Below, piece by piece: positions 44,271 to 56,502 of a stretch of DNA of 64,000 nt. The stretch covers positions 186,001 to 250,000 of the forward strand of contig JAWWNJ010000198.1 of assembly GCA_037176885.1 (NCBI GenBank), written 5' to 3'. The stretch comes from Favolaschia claudopus (Eukaryota; Basidiomycota; Agaricomycetes; Agaricales; Mycenaceae). The notes below the pieces were generated by a model, which was not told where the DNA came from, did not search any database, and worked only from the letters and a program-made list of their open reading frames with translations. Within the stretch, counting starts at the first letter, position 1; each line of letters starts with the position of its first letter. The position numbers were made by a program, and so were the translations under genes.

Positions 44271-46405
44271 ATGCCCATCACCGTCTCCCTCCCCTCCCCC
44301 ACCCCCACCTCATCCAAATCCGTCTCTCCCGTCACCCCCGCGCAAATCCTCGCCCGCGCCTGCCCCGACCAATCCAAGCAGGTCGACAAGATCCTCCACT
44401 GCTGCATCGGCGGCTGGCAGGGCCGCCACGACACGCAGTTCAAGATCGTCCCCAACGAGCGCGGTTTTGTGAATACCGTCCTCACCGCGTACACCGGCAA
44501 CTACGCTTTGGTTTTGAGGCCAGACGATGTCTGGCTCGCGGTGATCTCGCAGTTTGCGCTCTATGTGCATGCGAACCCGGATGTGCTTGGGGGTAAGGCG
44601 AGTTTTGGGGCGCGGAGGGGGGAGGGGAAGCCGTTTGAGATCGCGGAGCCGTCGAGTGCGGCGCCGATATCGACGCAGATGGGCGAGGTGATGGAGGAGA
44701 CTGTTTTGGATGCTGCGGTGCGGGAGTGGATCAGGCCGGATTTCTCTACGACGACGGCGAACGACGTTGCTGTGGGGTCGATTATGATGCTTGCGCCGAG
44801 TGCACCCAAGGATCTGTTCACGGCGGAACCGATTCTGAAATCTAGCGGTGGGATACCGCGCGTTACGCTCGAAGGGGAGAAGAAGGATTGGGAGGCGATT
44901 GTGGAGAAGCTCAAGACGTTGAAGGATTATGGGCCTCGGGGGTGGGCTTGGTTTTACCTCCTCAACAACGTCGTCACCAATATGGTGAAGACGTTCGACG
45001 ATGCGGCGAGTGCCAAAACGACTAAGTTCTGGGAGCAGATCGTCGTACAGGCGAAGGAGGGCAAGGGTGGGAAGTCGCGCCTAGGTGGATGGGTCACTGC
45101 GTTCTGTCTTTTGGCTGCCGATGGCAAATGGCGTACGCCTGAAATAAAAATGGTGCGTCGCCTCCCCGTCCGCAAGGTTTCATGATCCTGACTATGTCTA
45201 CATAGAATATCCCGAAAAGCAAATCCCCCTCGTCAATGCCCGCCACGCGTTTCTGGATCACCTACTCGCCAGGCTTCAAATCCGACGTCACGCTCGACAA
45301 CACCCCGTACCCCGTTCTCGACATCCACGACCTCCCCGCGGGCTACGCCGTCGTCGACATCGCCTTGAAGAACGGCCCACATTGCTCCCTCCTCGCGGGT
45401 CTCACCGGCGTCGGCTTCTCCTCGAGTCGCGATTCCACGCTGTCTCCGAGCGGCAGGAACGACACCGTGCGTCCGGTGGTCGCGTGGTGGATGTATTCAG
45501 AGAAGTTCGGGGCAGCGGCACCCGCACCCGAGGAGCCAGCAGCGCTTGCGCGAGAAGAACCCCCGGCAGCTGCAGAGGACGCCGCGCACCCCGTACCCCC
45601 TCCCGCATTCGACACCGACGCCGCGCTGTCGCCGAACCCGCCCGACCCCAACCACGACTACCCCATCGGCCTCACACAGTCCCTCTCGTTCTCCGCCTCC
45701 GCTGCGCCGGAAGACCCCGCGCCCCCCGCCACCAACGGCGGCACCCCCTCGAATCTGTGGGGCGAAAACCTCGCGCAGCCCTCCGTCTTCGATAACCCCG
45801 TCCGAAATGACTTCTGGGATACCAACCGCGAACCGACGTCTTCAGGCCAAGGTCAATACACCTTCGACGACGACGGGTTCGGCGGGGACGGCAGTGGCGC
45901 GGGGAGTAAAGTGAAATTCGATTTGACGCCTGCGGTGGAGAGCGTGGAGCCCACGACGGATTTCCTGACGTTTGGGAATGAGAGGGACAAGCCCGAGGAC
46001 GAGGAGGAGAGGGCGGAGAGGGAGGAGATGCAGTGGGGTGGGGTGTATATCAGCTCCCCTGCGGAGGGTGCAGCTGCGCCGACGACGACGGATTATGATA
46101 GTGCGGCTGCGGCTGCGCTTGCGTCGGATTTCAAGCTCGATTTGGACTTCTCCGGTCCTGGGGCGATGGATTCTGCTTTCCTCGACTCGACGCCTGCCGC
46201 TGAGACGCCCGCGGCCGCAGAGCCTGAGGCGCCCCCCGCCGAGGCTCCCGCTGCGACAGAGGAAGCCGCACCGGCCGCAGAACCCGAAGCCAATGCCGAA
46301 CCGGAGGAAGAAGATAAGCCTGCCGCTGGTGCGAAAGGGAAGAAAGGAGGGAAGGCTGGCGGGGCTGGGGGTGGGAAGGGGAAGAAGGGGGGAAAGAAGA
46401 AATAA
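44271..46405 (+). CDS. DUF4419 protein with Ala/Glu-rich tail
   Basis: Two exons (44271-45152 and 45206-46405, phase 0) encode a predicted 693 aa. Residues ~30-330 carry the DUF4419 pattern: GGWQGRHDTQFKIVPNERGF then VNTVLTAYTGNYALVLRPDD then VWLAVISQFALYVHANPD, and GWAWFYLLNNVVTNMV; after the intron, PYPVLDIHDLPAGYAVVDIA. The C-terminal ~290 residues are low complexity (Pro/Ala/Glu), with acidic repeats and a Lys/Gly tail GKGKKGGKKK. The start at 44271 was chosen because the upstream in-frame sequence does not look like the family. DUF4419 function is not known. Confidence 0.85.
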
Positions 46406-47292
46406 ATAAATGGGCTAACGAGTTGCTATTTGTAGCGTAACCGTGACGAAACTGAAATGGTATGCCAGATGGGTGGGGGTGATGATAGTGATGTTGATTT
46501 AGAGTTAGTTTGGCCGAGTTGAGTAGTTAGATTGTGTTTTTAGCAATCTGTAGCTTTTTCTTTGCTTTCTGAATTTTATTGAAGGGTCGGTGCTCATTGT
46601 GGACCGTGGAAATTCCGCATCAGAGTTTGACGGCAAATCACAATGATGGCACGCACTTTTTCTTTCGCTGACCACATCCACCAACCGCAGTTGAGGTGTG
46701 CCATGGCCAGGCCCTCGATCATCGTTGCACCTTCCCTTCGCCATACTTCTCCCACGGTCTCTTCCATTCCTCGTCCACCAGTCCTGAGTTAAGGAACGAC
46801 CAGATGTCCGACTTCCCGCTTCTCGAATGATTCTCCTCCCCAGACTCCTAAATCAAAATCCTCGTCGCCAAAACTACACATTGCATTCAATTTGCTTCCG
46901 GTACCAAAACCAAAATCCGATTCGCCTCAGTAACGATACTCCTCTCACATCGTTCTAGCTGTTATCAACTTATTAATCCACCTCTTGACACAGGAAAATC
47001 GAAATCGCCGGCCTCATGCATGCTGCGCGTCGAGCGGTGCGAGCCTCCGTTTACGTCGCCGAAAGTCGCGGTACCCACACGAAAACGAAAACAATATCGT
47101 GCGCTGAGTGGATCATTCTCGAGTCTCGACCGACAGGGGGCACTCAATCTTACCGAGGAGAAATTGAAAGTCGCTACATGACAGACAATTGATAGACTGA
47201 CATGGCGACACTCTCCCTATCCAACGACATAAAAACACTACCATCCTCACTAGAACAGTGCATACTTTTCTTCCCCACAACGAAGCTCCAAG
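46406..47292. other. Intergenic, promoter of the P450
   Basis: No gene was found. An ACATAAAAACAC run near 47227 lies some 65 bases before the P450 start and may serve as its core promoter. Confidence 0.4.
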
Positions 47293-49780
47293 ATGCTTAC
47301 CCTCGACTCCCCATCCACCATCGTCTTCGCCGCAGCGCTCTGCGTCCTCTGGCTCGTCTCCTCGCGTTTGCGCAGCTCAAAGTCGCTCCCCCCTGGCCCG
47401 CGCAAATGGCCGCTACTGGGGAACCTCTTCAGCTTGACCTCGCGGCCCTGGGAGCCTTGTATGCAGTGGAGCAGGGAGTACGGTGAGTGGTTTCGCTTTG
47501 TCTTCGTCTATGCTTCAGGAAGAACGGAATGGAATGACTGACATCGCATTGCATTGAACAGATTCAGACATCATCCACCTGAACCTCGCAGGCACCTCCG
47601 TGATCGTTCTATCGTCGTTGAAAGCAACTGATGCCCTGCTGGAGAAACGGTCTGCGATTTATTCGGATCGGTGAGTTTCGTCGTTGCTTTGTGGTGTTGA
47701 GTCGATTTTGAATCACATTCTTTTATCTCTCTGGATCTTAGGCCCCCAGCACCTATGGCGGGCGATCTCATGGGTTGGAAGTTTCTCTTCGGTGAGCTTC
47801 TCTCCTCTTTTCAAAGCATTCAATCTAACGATGTGCTTCGCTATAACAGTTTTGATGAACTACGGTAAGACCAACCAACCACACCACCTGCAAGAATACT
47901 CCTCATCTCGCGCGGATTCCCTTCACTCGCAGGAGATGAATGGTTCGTTTAACTTCCCCCCCAATCGTTTTTCATTCCTTCTTCAAACCCAACTCTTACT
48001 TACTCACTGTATCAGGCGCACCCACCGCCGCCTCTTCAACCAAGAACTCAACCTCCCCTCCACCAAACGCGAAATTCGCACCTCCTCGCGCGTCGCTGCG
48101 CATGCGCTGCTTCGAAGGCTGTTGGACGGGCCGAAGGGGTATCGCGGGCATCTGCATCGGTATGCGCGTCTACCTCCTTTCAATTCTTTCTCATACTATG
48201 CTCGAATTCCGCAAACAGATTCGCAGGAGAAATCATCATCTCGCTCACCTACGGCGCCGATGCCGTCGTCGGCGACGCACCCCCTTACATCGGTTTGGCT
48301 GAAAAAGCTGCGAAGAGCGTCGCGGGGGCGATGGTTCCTGGGCGGTTCCTCGTGGTGTGTTCCCAATCTACCCGCCATTCACAAGGTTTTCGCTGATTGC
48401 TCATTTGTAGGACGTCCTCCCCCTCCTGCGATACGTCCCCGAATGGTTCCCCGGGGCGGGGTTCCAGACCATCGCGCGGGAGGGGAGGGAGTTGGCGTTG
48501 AAGACGCGGGATGTGCCGTTTCGGGATACGAAGCGGAAGATGGTCGGTTTCCCTCTCCCCTCTCCTGCCGTCTATCTTGACTAACGAACGATCGACATCC
48601 GCATACAGGAAGAAGGCACAGCGCAACCCTGCTTCACCGTGAACGCCCTCCAAGCACTCGACTCCTCCACTTCTCCCTCTAAAGACTCCAAATCCTCCTC
48701 GTCGTCATACTACGACGAATCCACCGTGAAGAACGTCGCTGCCGTAATGTACATCGCCGGCGTCGACACCATCACTACGACGCTCACCGTCTTCATCCTC
48801 GCGATGGTCCTGCATCCCGAGGTGTTGAAGAAGGCGCAGGGGGAGGTTGATGGGGTTTTGAAGCGCAAAGGTGAGTTGCCCTGAGTGATATTGCGTATTC
48901 GTTCCTTCCCAGAGATGTACTGACGTACTCTAGGAGGGGAGTTGCCGGACTTTGACGATGAGGAGGCGTTGCCGTATGTGGCTGCTGTTGTGAGGGAGGT
49001 GTTGAGGTGGAGGCCGACGGGGCCGATAGGTGTGTTGCTTTGTTTTGATCTTTCTTAAGATGCTCATACGGTGCATGATGTAGGCGTCCCCCACCGTCTC
49101 TCAGCAGACGATGAGTATCAGGGGTATCACCTCCCAGCGGGATCTCTGGTTATCGGAAACGCTTGGTGAGCTTTCTGCCATCTCTGTCCTCTCTTGTTTG
49201 TTCTGTTCTTAATCAAGTTGATTTAGGGCTATTCTGCGCGATGAGGTGATATATAACATTCTCCTCGTGCATATGATACTGACTTGGGGGATGATATCTA
49301 GAAACTATACGGCTCCTACACGGAAGCCTTCAAACCAGAACGATTCCTTCTCGAGGACGGTGCGCTCAACAAAGCGATCCCGCATCCGGAGACTAGTGTG
49401 TTTGGTTTTGGTCGGCGGTACGCCCGATTCCCTCCTCCCATGTCAATATCTTGACAACAACTGCTTGAAGGGTCTGTCCTGGCCGCCAGGTCGCGATGTC
49501 GGCGATCTGGATCGCCGTCGTCTCCATGCTGGCTACGCTTGACTTCCGTAGAAGCACGGAATCGGATGAGAAGGAAGAGGGCGGGGAGCCGAATGAGGAT
49601 GCGTTTGAGGGTGGGATTTTGTTGTGAGTTTTCTGTGCTTCGTTTCTTCTCTCTTTCAACGTAAGAGATACTCATCCTAATTAAAACCGCAGCGCGCCTC
49701 TGCCTTTCAAGTGTTCGATTGTGCCGAGGTCGAAGGAGGCGGTTGAGTTGGTGCGGGATGCGTCGGGGTATGAGCATTGA
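47293..49780 (+). CDS. Cytochrome P450 monooxygenase
   Basis: A microsomal class II P450 with about 13 exons. The N-terminal anchor (TIVFAAALCVLWLVSSRL) is followed by the Pro hinge LPPGPRKWPLLGNLFSL, then DSDIIHLNLAGTSVIVLSSL and YGDEWRTHRRLFNQELN (C-helix WxxxR). The I-helix reads VMYIAGVDTITTTL (AGxDT). The K-helix ExxR is in VVREVLRWRP, followed by GVPHRLSADDEYQGYHLPAG, then ERF in EAFKPERFLLEDGA. The heme loop FGFGR + RVCPGRQVA has the axial Cys and is split by an intron. The stop is at 49778-49780. It resembles agaric O-methylsterigmatocystin-oxidoreductase-like P450s. Next to an aldo/keto reductase and a terpene cyclase, it plausibly hydroxylates a sesquiterpene. A decayed copy of its first exons lies at 55.9 kb. 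Confidence 0.9.
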
Positions 49781-50315
49781 GAGATTAGAGGAATATGCAT
49801 ACGGCCGAATACCGCCTTTTACTTTCCTGTACTCTTTGCATATATGTACTTGTGAATATCCATCCTTTCTCTGCGTCCTCAAAATGAACCCGAAAACAGA
49901 GTATAGGGTAGTTCTAATTAGATCTAACTCAGTTTCCCATATACACAGTAACATGCGATAGATCGAATATTCAGTCTCAAGATAATCGGTAAACTTGAGC
50001 TCATTTTGTCACTGGGGCAATATTTCATTTCCTAAGGTAATCTTCCTTCCTTCCTTCCTTCCTTCCAGTCCGTATTATCGCGGGATAGATAACGCGCGAA
50101 ATCGGCAAGATAACACGGTAGGGCGCCATATCGGCTACTTACTAATCCGATAAGTCGGCAGATCGGCTTTTTCTACGATAGGAAATAAATTGATCCCTGC
50201 CTCTTATAAAACCGCCAGCCTCTAGATCTTGCGTTCATTCGCTCATCCACTTCTATCTCAACCAACACACAAGATCTTCCATCTAGTCGACCTCCCAACT
50301 TGACCACAGCAACCA
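49781..50315. promoter_or_regulatory. P450/aldo-keto reductase intergenic region with TATA box
   Basis: It contains a (TTCC)6 microsatellite at 50043-50066, several ATCGGC/GATAAG-like repeats (50078-50170) and a good TATA box, TATAAAA, at 50205-50211, about 110 bases before the reductase ATG. Confidence 0.55.
50043..50066. repeat. (TTCC)6 microsatellite
   Basis: Six perfect tandem TTCC units, with a further partial unit upstream. Likely polymorphic in length. Confidence 0.9.
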
Positions 50316-51721
50316 TGTCAGTAACAACTCGCAAAATCGGCGACTCCACCTTCGCCGGCATCGGATTCGGTGTCATGGGTATCTCGTCTTTCTACGGAAA
50401 AGTTGACTCGGACGAGGAACGTCTCAAGGTAAGCCGACTTCTCTAATTGCGCTTTAGATCAACATCCCAACAATCTTGCTAAAATTTCCGTTTCAACTTG
50501 TCAGGTCCTCGACGCCGCATATGCCGCTGGTTGCACCTTCTGGGACACCTCTGATATTTACGGCGACTCTGAAGAGCTCATAGGGCAATGGTACGTTTTG
50601 AAGCTTTGTCTATGTGAATATCAATTTAATAAGGGATATCCATAGGTTTAAGCGCACCGGCAAGCGCTCTGAAATTTTCCTTTGCACTAAATTCGGCATC
50701 ATACCCCCCGCTTTCGAAGTCGACGGCAGCCCCGCGTATGTCAAGGCGGCAGTAGAGAAGAGTCTGAAGCGTTTGGGTGTGGATTATTTCGATCTGTACT
50801 ACCTTCACGTATGTTGCTTTCAACTGCCCTCTGTTCTTGTTCTTCTCACTCATTTGGAAATGCCACAGCGTGCCGACGCCAAGACTCCCATCGAGGTATG
50901 TCTGCGATAGGTGTTAAAATAGTCGTTGTTACACTCATTCAATAGCACACCGTCGGCGCCATGGCTGAACTCGTCAAAGCCGGCAAAGTCAAACACCTCG
51001 GTCTCTCCGAAGTCTCCTCCGCCACCCTTCGTCGCGCACAGGCCGTACATCCCATCGCCGCCGTCCAAATGGAATATTCTCCCTTCTCGCTCGACATTGA
51101 GGACCCTAATATGGGAACCGGTGGAAGTCTGCTGAAGACGGCACGCGAGCTGGGCGTGAAGATCGTCGCGTATTCGCCGCTTGGCCGAGGACTGTTGACG
51201 GGTGCTTATGTGCGTAGTTTCTGTTTATCTCTTTCTTTCTCTTTAATCTGGGGTGCTGAGCGATGGGTTCTGAATTTAGAAATCCCCAGAAGACTTCGAA
51301 GAGGACGATTTCCGCCGAAGCGTCCCTCGATTCTCGAAAGAGAATTTCCCCAATATCCTCAAGCTCTGCGACGACCTCAAAGCCATCGGTGCGAAATATA
51401 ACAACGCCACGGCTGGGCAGGTGACCCTGGCGTGGCTCCTCGCTCAGGGGGACGATATCGTGGGTTTCTCTCACCTCGTCTCTCCGTCCGTGTTAATTCA
51501 AGTTCACTCACCGATTTTCTTCTCTTTAGATTCCCATTCCAGGAACGAAGAAGATCAGATACCTGGAAGAGAACTTTGGCGCCACTCGTTTGCATCTCAG
51601 CGCGGAAGACATCGCCGCAATTCGCCAGCTCGCCGAGAAAGCGGACAAGGCGTTACCCGGGCTGAGGTACCCGGAGTCTATGACGGGAGCTTTGTTCCAG
51701 GATACGGCGCCTCTTGCTTGA
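50316..51721 (+). CDS. Aldo/keto reductase
   Basis: ATG 50316 begins [20 protein letters not shown]. The AKR tetrad is visible: Asp and Tyr in [16 protein letters not shown], Lys in IFLCTKFG, and His in [12 protein letters not shown] (intron between the first and second halves). Further family blocks are [50 protein letters not shown] and, for NADPH binding, [18 protein letters not shown]. About eight exons, stop 51719-51721, ~335 aa, the usual size for the yeast Yakc/pyridoxal-reductase-like group. It reduces carbonyl groups with NADPH. Its place between the P450 and the terpene cyclase suggests it acts on an oxidised terpene ketone or aldehyde, but general detoxification is equally possible. 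Confidence 0.88.
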
Positions 51722-52651
51722 GTGCCAACCCAGTTAGATTACTGTAGCGCGAACAATTCGTGCACTTCGAACTTCATAATTTTTTTTTTCTTGAACGAAT
51801 TTAAAGTTAAGGTGTTGTTTGCTCTCTTAGAAGCATCTGCTCTATCTGTAGGTAATTTAATACTTGAATGGCAAGTAATTATTTACCCAGTATCAGTGGC
51901 ACGCATCACCACTTATGGATCCCGACAGTTGCCAGCAGTTGCCGATGATGAGTTTGGAAAAGTCTGACCTTGTGCCGCTCTCGGATGCTCGGATGCTTGG
52001 GTTCCCGCTTCCAATCATCAGGTGATGATCTGAGCCGATAGGCTCCCTCGGCATCTCTTCCGGAAACACTCAGATAATCGAAGAAGTATATCTAGTTCTA
52101 TGGGAAGCCACTCGATTCTCCCTGCGACGTGTGCTCACAGGCCACTGATGACTGATCAAGTAAAATCCTCTTTCTAATTTGATCGCGCCTGTTTGGCCAC
52201 ACGTGACGTGACACCGTGACAGGCCACGTCTTGCCCCCTCACCATCCACCGATGTTTCTTCTTCACCGTGTTTTCCCACTCAAACGCAATCTATCACCGA
52301 AACTCTGCTTCTCGGGGCTCTAGCGTCCATTTTTGCTCAATCTGGCTGTCGCTTTGCCCGAACTCCGAGTCGCGCCGTGATGCAAAGCAGCTGCAGGTTG
52401 GCTGCAGGCCTGCAGCGCTGCCGGAACACGTTGAAAGGCCTCGGAAATCAGTTTCTTTACTCCCCATATTCTCCCACAATATTTTGTCGGTTTTTAAATG
52501 CCCAAATGTCGCTGTGGGCTCAACGTGGAAACTCTTCAGAGCACGACACTGTACCATGAAGTTTGAATCAAAGCCTTCCGGACGAAGATAGGACAATCAA
52601 AGAGTCAATCGTTTCAACAAAACAACAGGTCAAATGGTACGCTTACACTGT
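51722..52651. other. Intergenic, convergent 3' ends
   Basis: This region lies between the 3' ends of the reductase (+) and the terpene synthase (-). It holds a T-run at 51780-51789. No gene was seen. Confidence 0.45.
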
Positions 52652-53912
52652 CTAATTTCCGTCCATAACGGCCTGCTTCAGAAAATCTAACTTGTATCTT
52701 TTGCAATCAAGGTGGAATGCAATATTTCCATCCCTGGCAATTCTCCACTGTCTCGCGATCTGCAAATCAACATCGTCCAAATCGTCCACTCCGTTCTTCT
52801 CGTCCAATTCACCTCTCATCTTCCGTTCACACTCCTCCAGCCGGAACAACCCGTCAATCCTCAGCACGGAATCCCTGAGTTCGTCGCATAGCAATCGCAC
52901 GGTGTCTTGTGTCGTCCACTGTCCCTCTCGGCCGGTACCCTTCGCTCCGACCGATGCAAGGGATTGTGTGCGTAGGTGGATCAGATTGTAGGTTTCTCCC
53001 GCTAATTCCTCCTTGTAGAACGACAGGACGTCGTTGTTGATCTCCTATAGACCGGGCTGTCAAGCTTTTCTGGACGAGCACTCGAACTCGACGTACGAGG
53101 AAAAATATCAAATCTGGCAGTGCTCTCACATATCTGATCAAGGGCAAATCTTGTTCCTTCGTCGCTTTGAAAACGAGCGCTGCATATGCTTCGGAGATTC
53201 CGCTCTTGCCTCGCAGGTAATGCGGACTATACAGCATCCGGTATGGTCAACGCCACTCTTGATTGAGTTTTGACTTTACTTACAACTTTGGCGCTAGAGC
53301 GAGAAGATTGGACTGCGAAGCTTTGCGCGACGCACATGCATCCTTTGTGTCTTCATCACTTTTCTGTAAGAAGATCAGTCATATGTTGATCCGGAGTTGT
53401 TCAACACTAACCTCAAGAGTCAGAATCTGTTTCTCTATCATGCAGGCATCGATATGCACAATCCACGGAAGGACGGCCAAGTCGCGCAGAACGGTATTAT
53501 TCCCGTGAATATCCGATAACTCCTGCATCGTAGCCTGATACAACGCTAGCGCCGGATGCTGTTGCTCTTGTCCACGATACATTCGGTGGGAAAACTTGGC
53601 GACATCAACGAAGAGAGTATCGTTCTCGATGGAGTCGTCGACGAAGAGGCAAAGAGCGGTGAGTCGCGCATAGAGAAACTGGACATCGAGACTGGCGTAT
53701 CCGTAGGCTCGCTCAATGTAAATCCCTGCAGCGTGCTCCAGCGCTGCCAGCTGTTTGTTGCTCCAAGTTGTGGTGGGTCCCAAGACGTCGATGACCCAGG
53801 TATGAAGTCGCTCCCAATACTCGGGAATGGGTGGGGGAAGAGGCCGGTAGCTGTATCCGATCGAGGCGAAGTAACGCTGGAGGCATGCTGCGTAGTCGCT
53901 GGTAAACGACAT
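52652..53912 (-). CDS. Trichodiene-synthase-like (TRI5 family) sesquiterpene cyclase
   Basis: A class I terpene cyclase with five exons, ATG 53912 to stop 52652-52654. The metal-binding aspartate-rich motif is in LCLFVDDSIEND (about residues 87-98, DDxxE type). After QILTLE, short introns lead through an Asp/Glu/Lys-rich exon to PHYLRGKSGISEAYAALVFK, RYVRALPDLIFFL, and then EINNDVLSFYKEELAGETYN. The last supplies the second Mg site NDxxSxxxE, exactly as in TRI5 relatives. The conserved LPWI and the C-terminal helix-rich tail are present. The length of ~380 aa is normal and the frame is intact. It would cyclise farnesyl diphosphate to a sesquiterpene; the product cannot be predicted. It anchors a small cluster with the neighbouring reductase and P450. 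Confidence 0.88.
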
Positions 53913-55168
53913 TCAGGAAGCGAGGTAAGAGACGTATTGAAATCCGCTGAAAACCCCGAGCGTTTTAAAGGGTTCTGGCGCCTATCAACGGATAGTCCAC
54001 TTTGCAAGTATGAGCAGTGAATGTCGGCGGTCCGAGCCGGCAAACGTGTTATCGAAACAGGTTCATCCATTCATCCATTCATTCTATCCGCCGTTCTCAC
54101 AGTATCTGAGACAGCAGCTCGCACAACTCACCATATCCTTACCATATTATCTACTGGCGCATCGCGTGCTCTCCGCCGAGAAGATTCTGCGCAGTGCAAA
54201 TGCACTCTCCTCGCAAGGTCGACATGAGCAACAGCGAAGATAAAAAAACTGGACACTGTCTGGTATGCGTCATTATTGAGCCACAGGACAACCGACGAGG
54301 GTCATCGAACTCCATACAAATTCCACAAGCCGTGCGTCCACGTCGTCGCCAACCTTTCACTCTGGCAAGGTACCTAATGCTTATCGGATTCGGCGCTCAT
54401 CGAATAAGTATAAGTGTGCCCAAAAGCAGCCTTCGCCTTTGTCTTAGCTCTTTACGTAGGCACCGCGACGGCCACAACAAGGCCAGTATTATTTACCGTG
54501 ACCGACGGGAGAAGCTGTGGTCCCGTGGAGCCGATTGCTCAAACAAGCCCGGTGAATAGAACTACCGAGTTGCATAGACTCCGTTCTCCTGTTGAAGTGG
54601 CGGATACCTTTTCTGCTTGCTGTCATCGAAAAGTCAACAGTTGCACTAAGTAATGTTCTGATACATGCCTTTTTCGCACGGAGATTGTGAGTGTGAGGAA
54701 GCTGTGGTTCATTGCCATCCGGGTTTTCCGGGTTTCCGAGTTGCCGATAAGTAGTCTGACCTCAATTCATTCTCAGTCCGCCAATATTCAATTGGATTCA
54801 TGGTAGGTAGGTAAGCTAGCTAGCATTACGCAATAGCAATCGTCTTCAGGCAAGTCAAGTGCGGTGCCGGCCCATGCCGAGTGGTTGAGAAGATATAAAT
54901 TTGCAATCCTGAGGCCGTCAATCGTGGTTCGTCCCCTCTGGCTTATTTGTGCCATCTTACTCTCTTACTCCGGCTCAACGATGACCAACACCCTATCAGC
55001 TCGACGCGACGGAAGACCTTCGTTGACATCTCCAATTTAATCTCGGTCGTCGTAGCCATACCCCCCCGTCATTCTAAAGGCACAAGAAGTTGGTCTTGTC
55101 TTCTTGAATCCGAAGTATTTCTGACGCTGTTTTCTGGGCGATTCAAAATCCTACCGGCGGTATAAAAA
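53913..55168. other. Terpene synthase promoter and gene-free sequence
   Basis: Only motif-free short frames. It includes a CATC-rich microsatellite-like run (54063-54082) and the promoter of the terpene synthase. A TATA-like agatataaat lies at 54890-54899. Confidence 0.4.
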
Positions 55169-55925
55169 TCGGTTGGATTTACAGCTGTTTGCAAAGCTAA
55201 TGGCACTTCCGAACATTTTGTATACAAAGAGCAATTTAAATGTGTGAACTTGTATTGCTCCTTACACAACCATTTATGGACCAATTAGCAGCATTCTAGG
55301 CTCATTTTGTAGCATTTTGGCAGGGCTTTCATCCTATATCTGAGCCGTCCCCTAATCTGATCTATTTGCGTCCCTTGATTGCCGGTCATCGGCGGTAATA
55401 CGAACAACGAACCTGAAAAAACTTGTTCATTTCTGTTCAGAATCACTTCGATTTTTGAGATTATGTAGCCATTAGGTAGGTAATGAGGTCTGCAAGCTCA
55501 AAATGTAAGACAACCACAGACCACTAACAGCAGAATGAAATTATTCACCAAGTGATCGTTCTCGGCGCACAGCAATTGTATCTGCATATTTTCAAAAGGT
55601 GTGATTGCAGACCTGATTTGAGCTTTATTCTTCCGCTAATATTGCTTTATGGCGCCCCAAACCGTCCAGAATTGAGCCAGAACGAAGCAAATCACATCCC
55701 AGTTGGGACAACTAACCTCGGCATGATGCCATCACATTTCGGAAGCACCTGCCGCTCTTTGCCGGCGGCTTGGAACCCCTGCCGAACCGCTTCAGAACAA
55801 AACTTGAACTGTGTGAATTGGTTGGAAATTGGATGAGATATGAGGGCGGGAAGATAGGACGTTTGAAATGCTTTCTTTTCATAAAAATTCAGGAGGTGCC
55901 ATTAACTATGCAAACAGCTGTAAAT
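55169..55925. mobile_element. Non-autonomous TIR element, about 760 bp
   Basis: GGATTTACAGCTGTTTGCAA at the left is mirrored by GGAATTTACAGCTGTTTGCA on the complement of the right end. The similarity continues inwards in diverged form (…TAATGGCAC.TCC…), giving arms of roughly 70 bases. There is no coding sequence inside. No clear target duplication was found, so it is probably old. Its right end abuts the P450 remnant. Confidence 0.6.
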
Positions 55926-55928
55926 TCC

Positions 55929-56330
55929 CTACATGAAATCAATGATGCTTTCTAACGACCCTACTACCGTCATACTTGGACTTGGAGCATTTGTCCTCGT
56001 CGTCGCAGGGCTATATACTTGGCTATGCGCCCAAAGCTCCCACAGTGGCCACTCCCCCCTGGTCCTCCGAAAATACCCATCCTCGAAAACCTGTTCAGCA
56101 ATGCATGACCGCCCGTCCTTGGGAGGCCTGCATGCAGTGGAGTAAGTAGAATTGAATACAGTCATTTTATCTATATATATTTCTCGCTGTGGCTGAATCA
56201 TGACTGAAATAGTCCTTAGATTCGGATATCATTCATCTTAACCTCGCAGGCACCTCTGTGATTGTGCTAAGTATCGTCGTTTGCGTCCTCGATAAGCGAG
56301 CTTCGATATATTCCGATAGGTCCGTGGACC
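55929..56330 (+). pseudogene. Cytochrome P450 pseudogene (5' exons only)
   Basis: A hydrophobic N-terminal anchor (TVILGLGAFVLVVAGLYTWL) is followed, in a shifted frame, by PPGPPKIPILENLFS, then in another frame by ARPWEACMQW and a gtaagt donor. After an intron it reads DSDIIHLNLAGTSVIVLS and, after a gap, LDKRASIYSDR. These match exons 1-2 of the P450 at 47293 (DSDIIHLNLAGTSVIVLSSL; LLEKRSAIYSDR) nearly residue for residue. At least two frameshifts and loss of everything after exon 2 make it non-functional. Confidence 0.8.
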
Positions 56331-56502
56331 CAACTTCTACCCGCCAACGCTGAAAAAGGATCGATTCAAATTTCAGATTGACCTTGATGCATCTTTTCCT
56401 TTCCTTCTTAGTGCTCACCTTACTACAGTTCAAGCTGAATATCGTTGAAAATGGTGGACGGCGCGAGCGTTGATGGCAAGGCGTCGGGACGTGACGAGGA
56501 CC

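Noticed and set aside
45546..45914. Arg/Pro-rich frames overlapping the DUF4419 tail
   Set aside because: Shadows of the Ala/Pro/Glu low-complexity tail in other frames.
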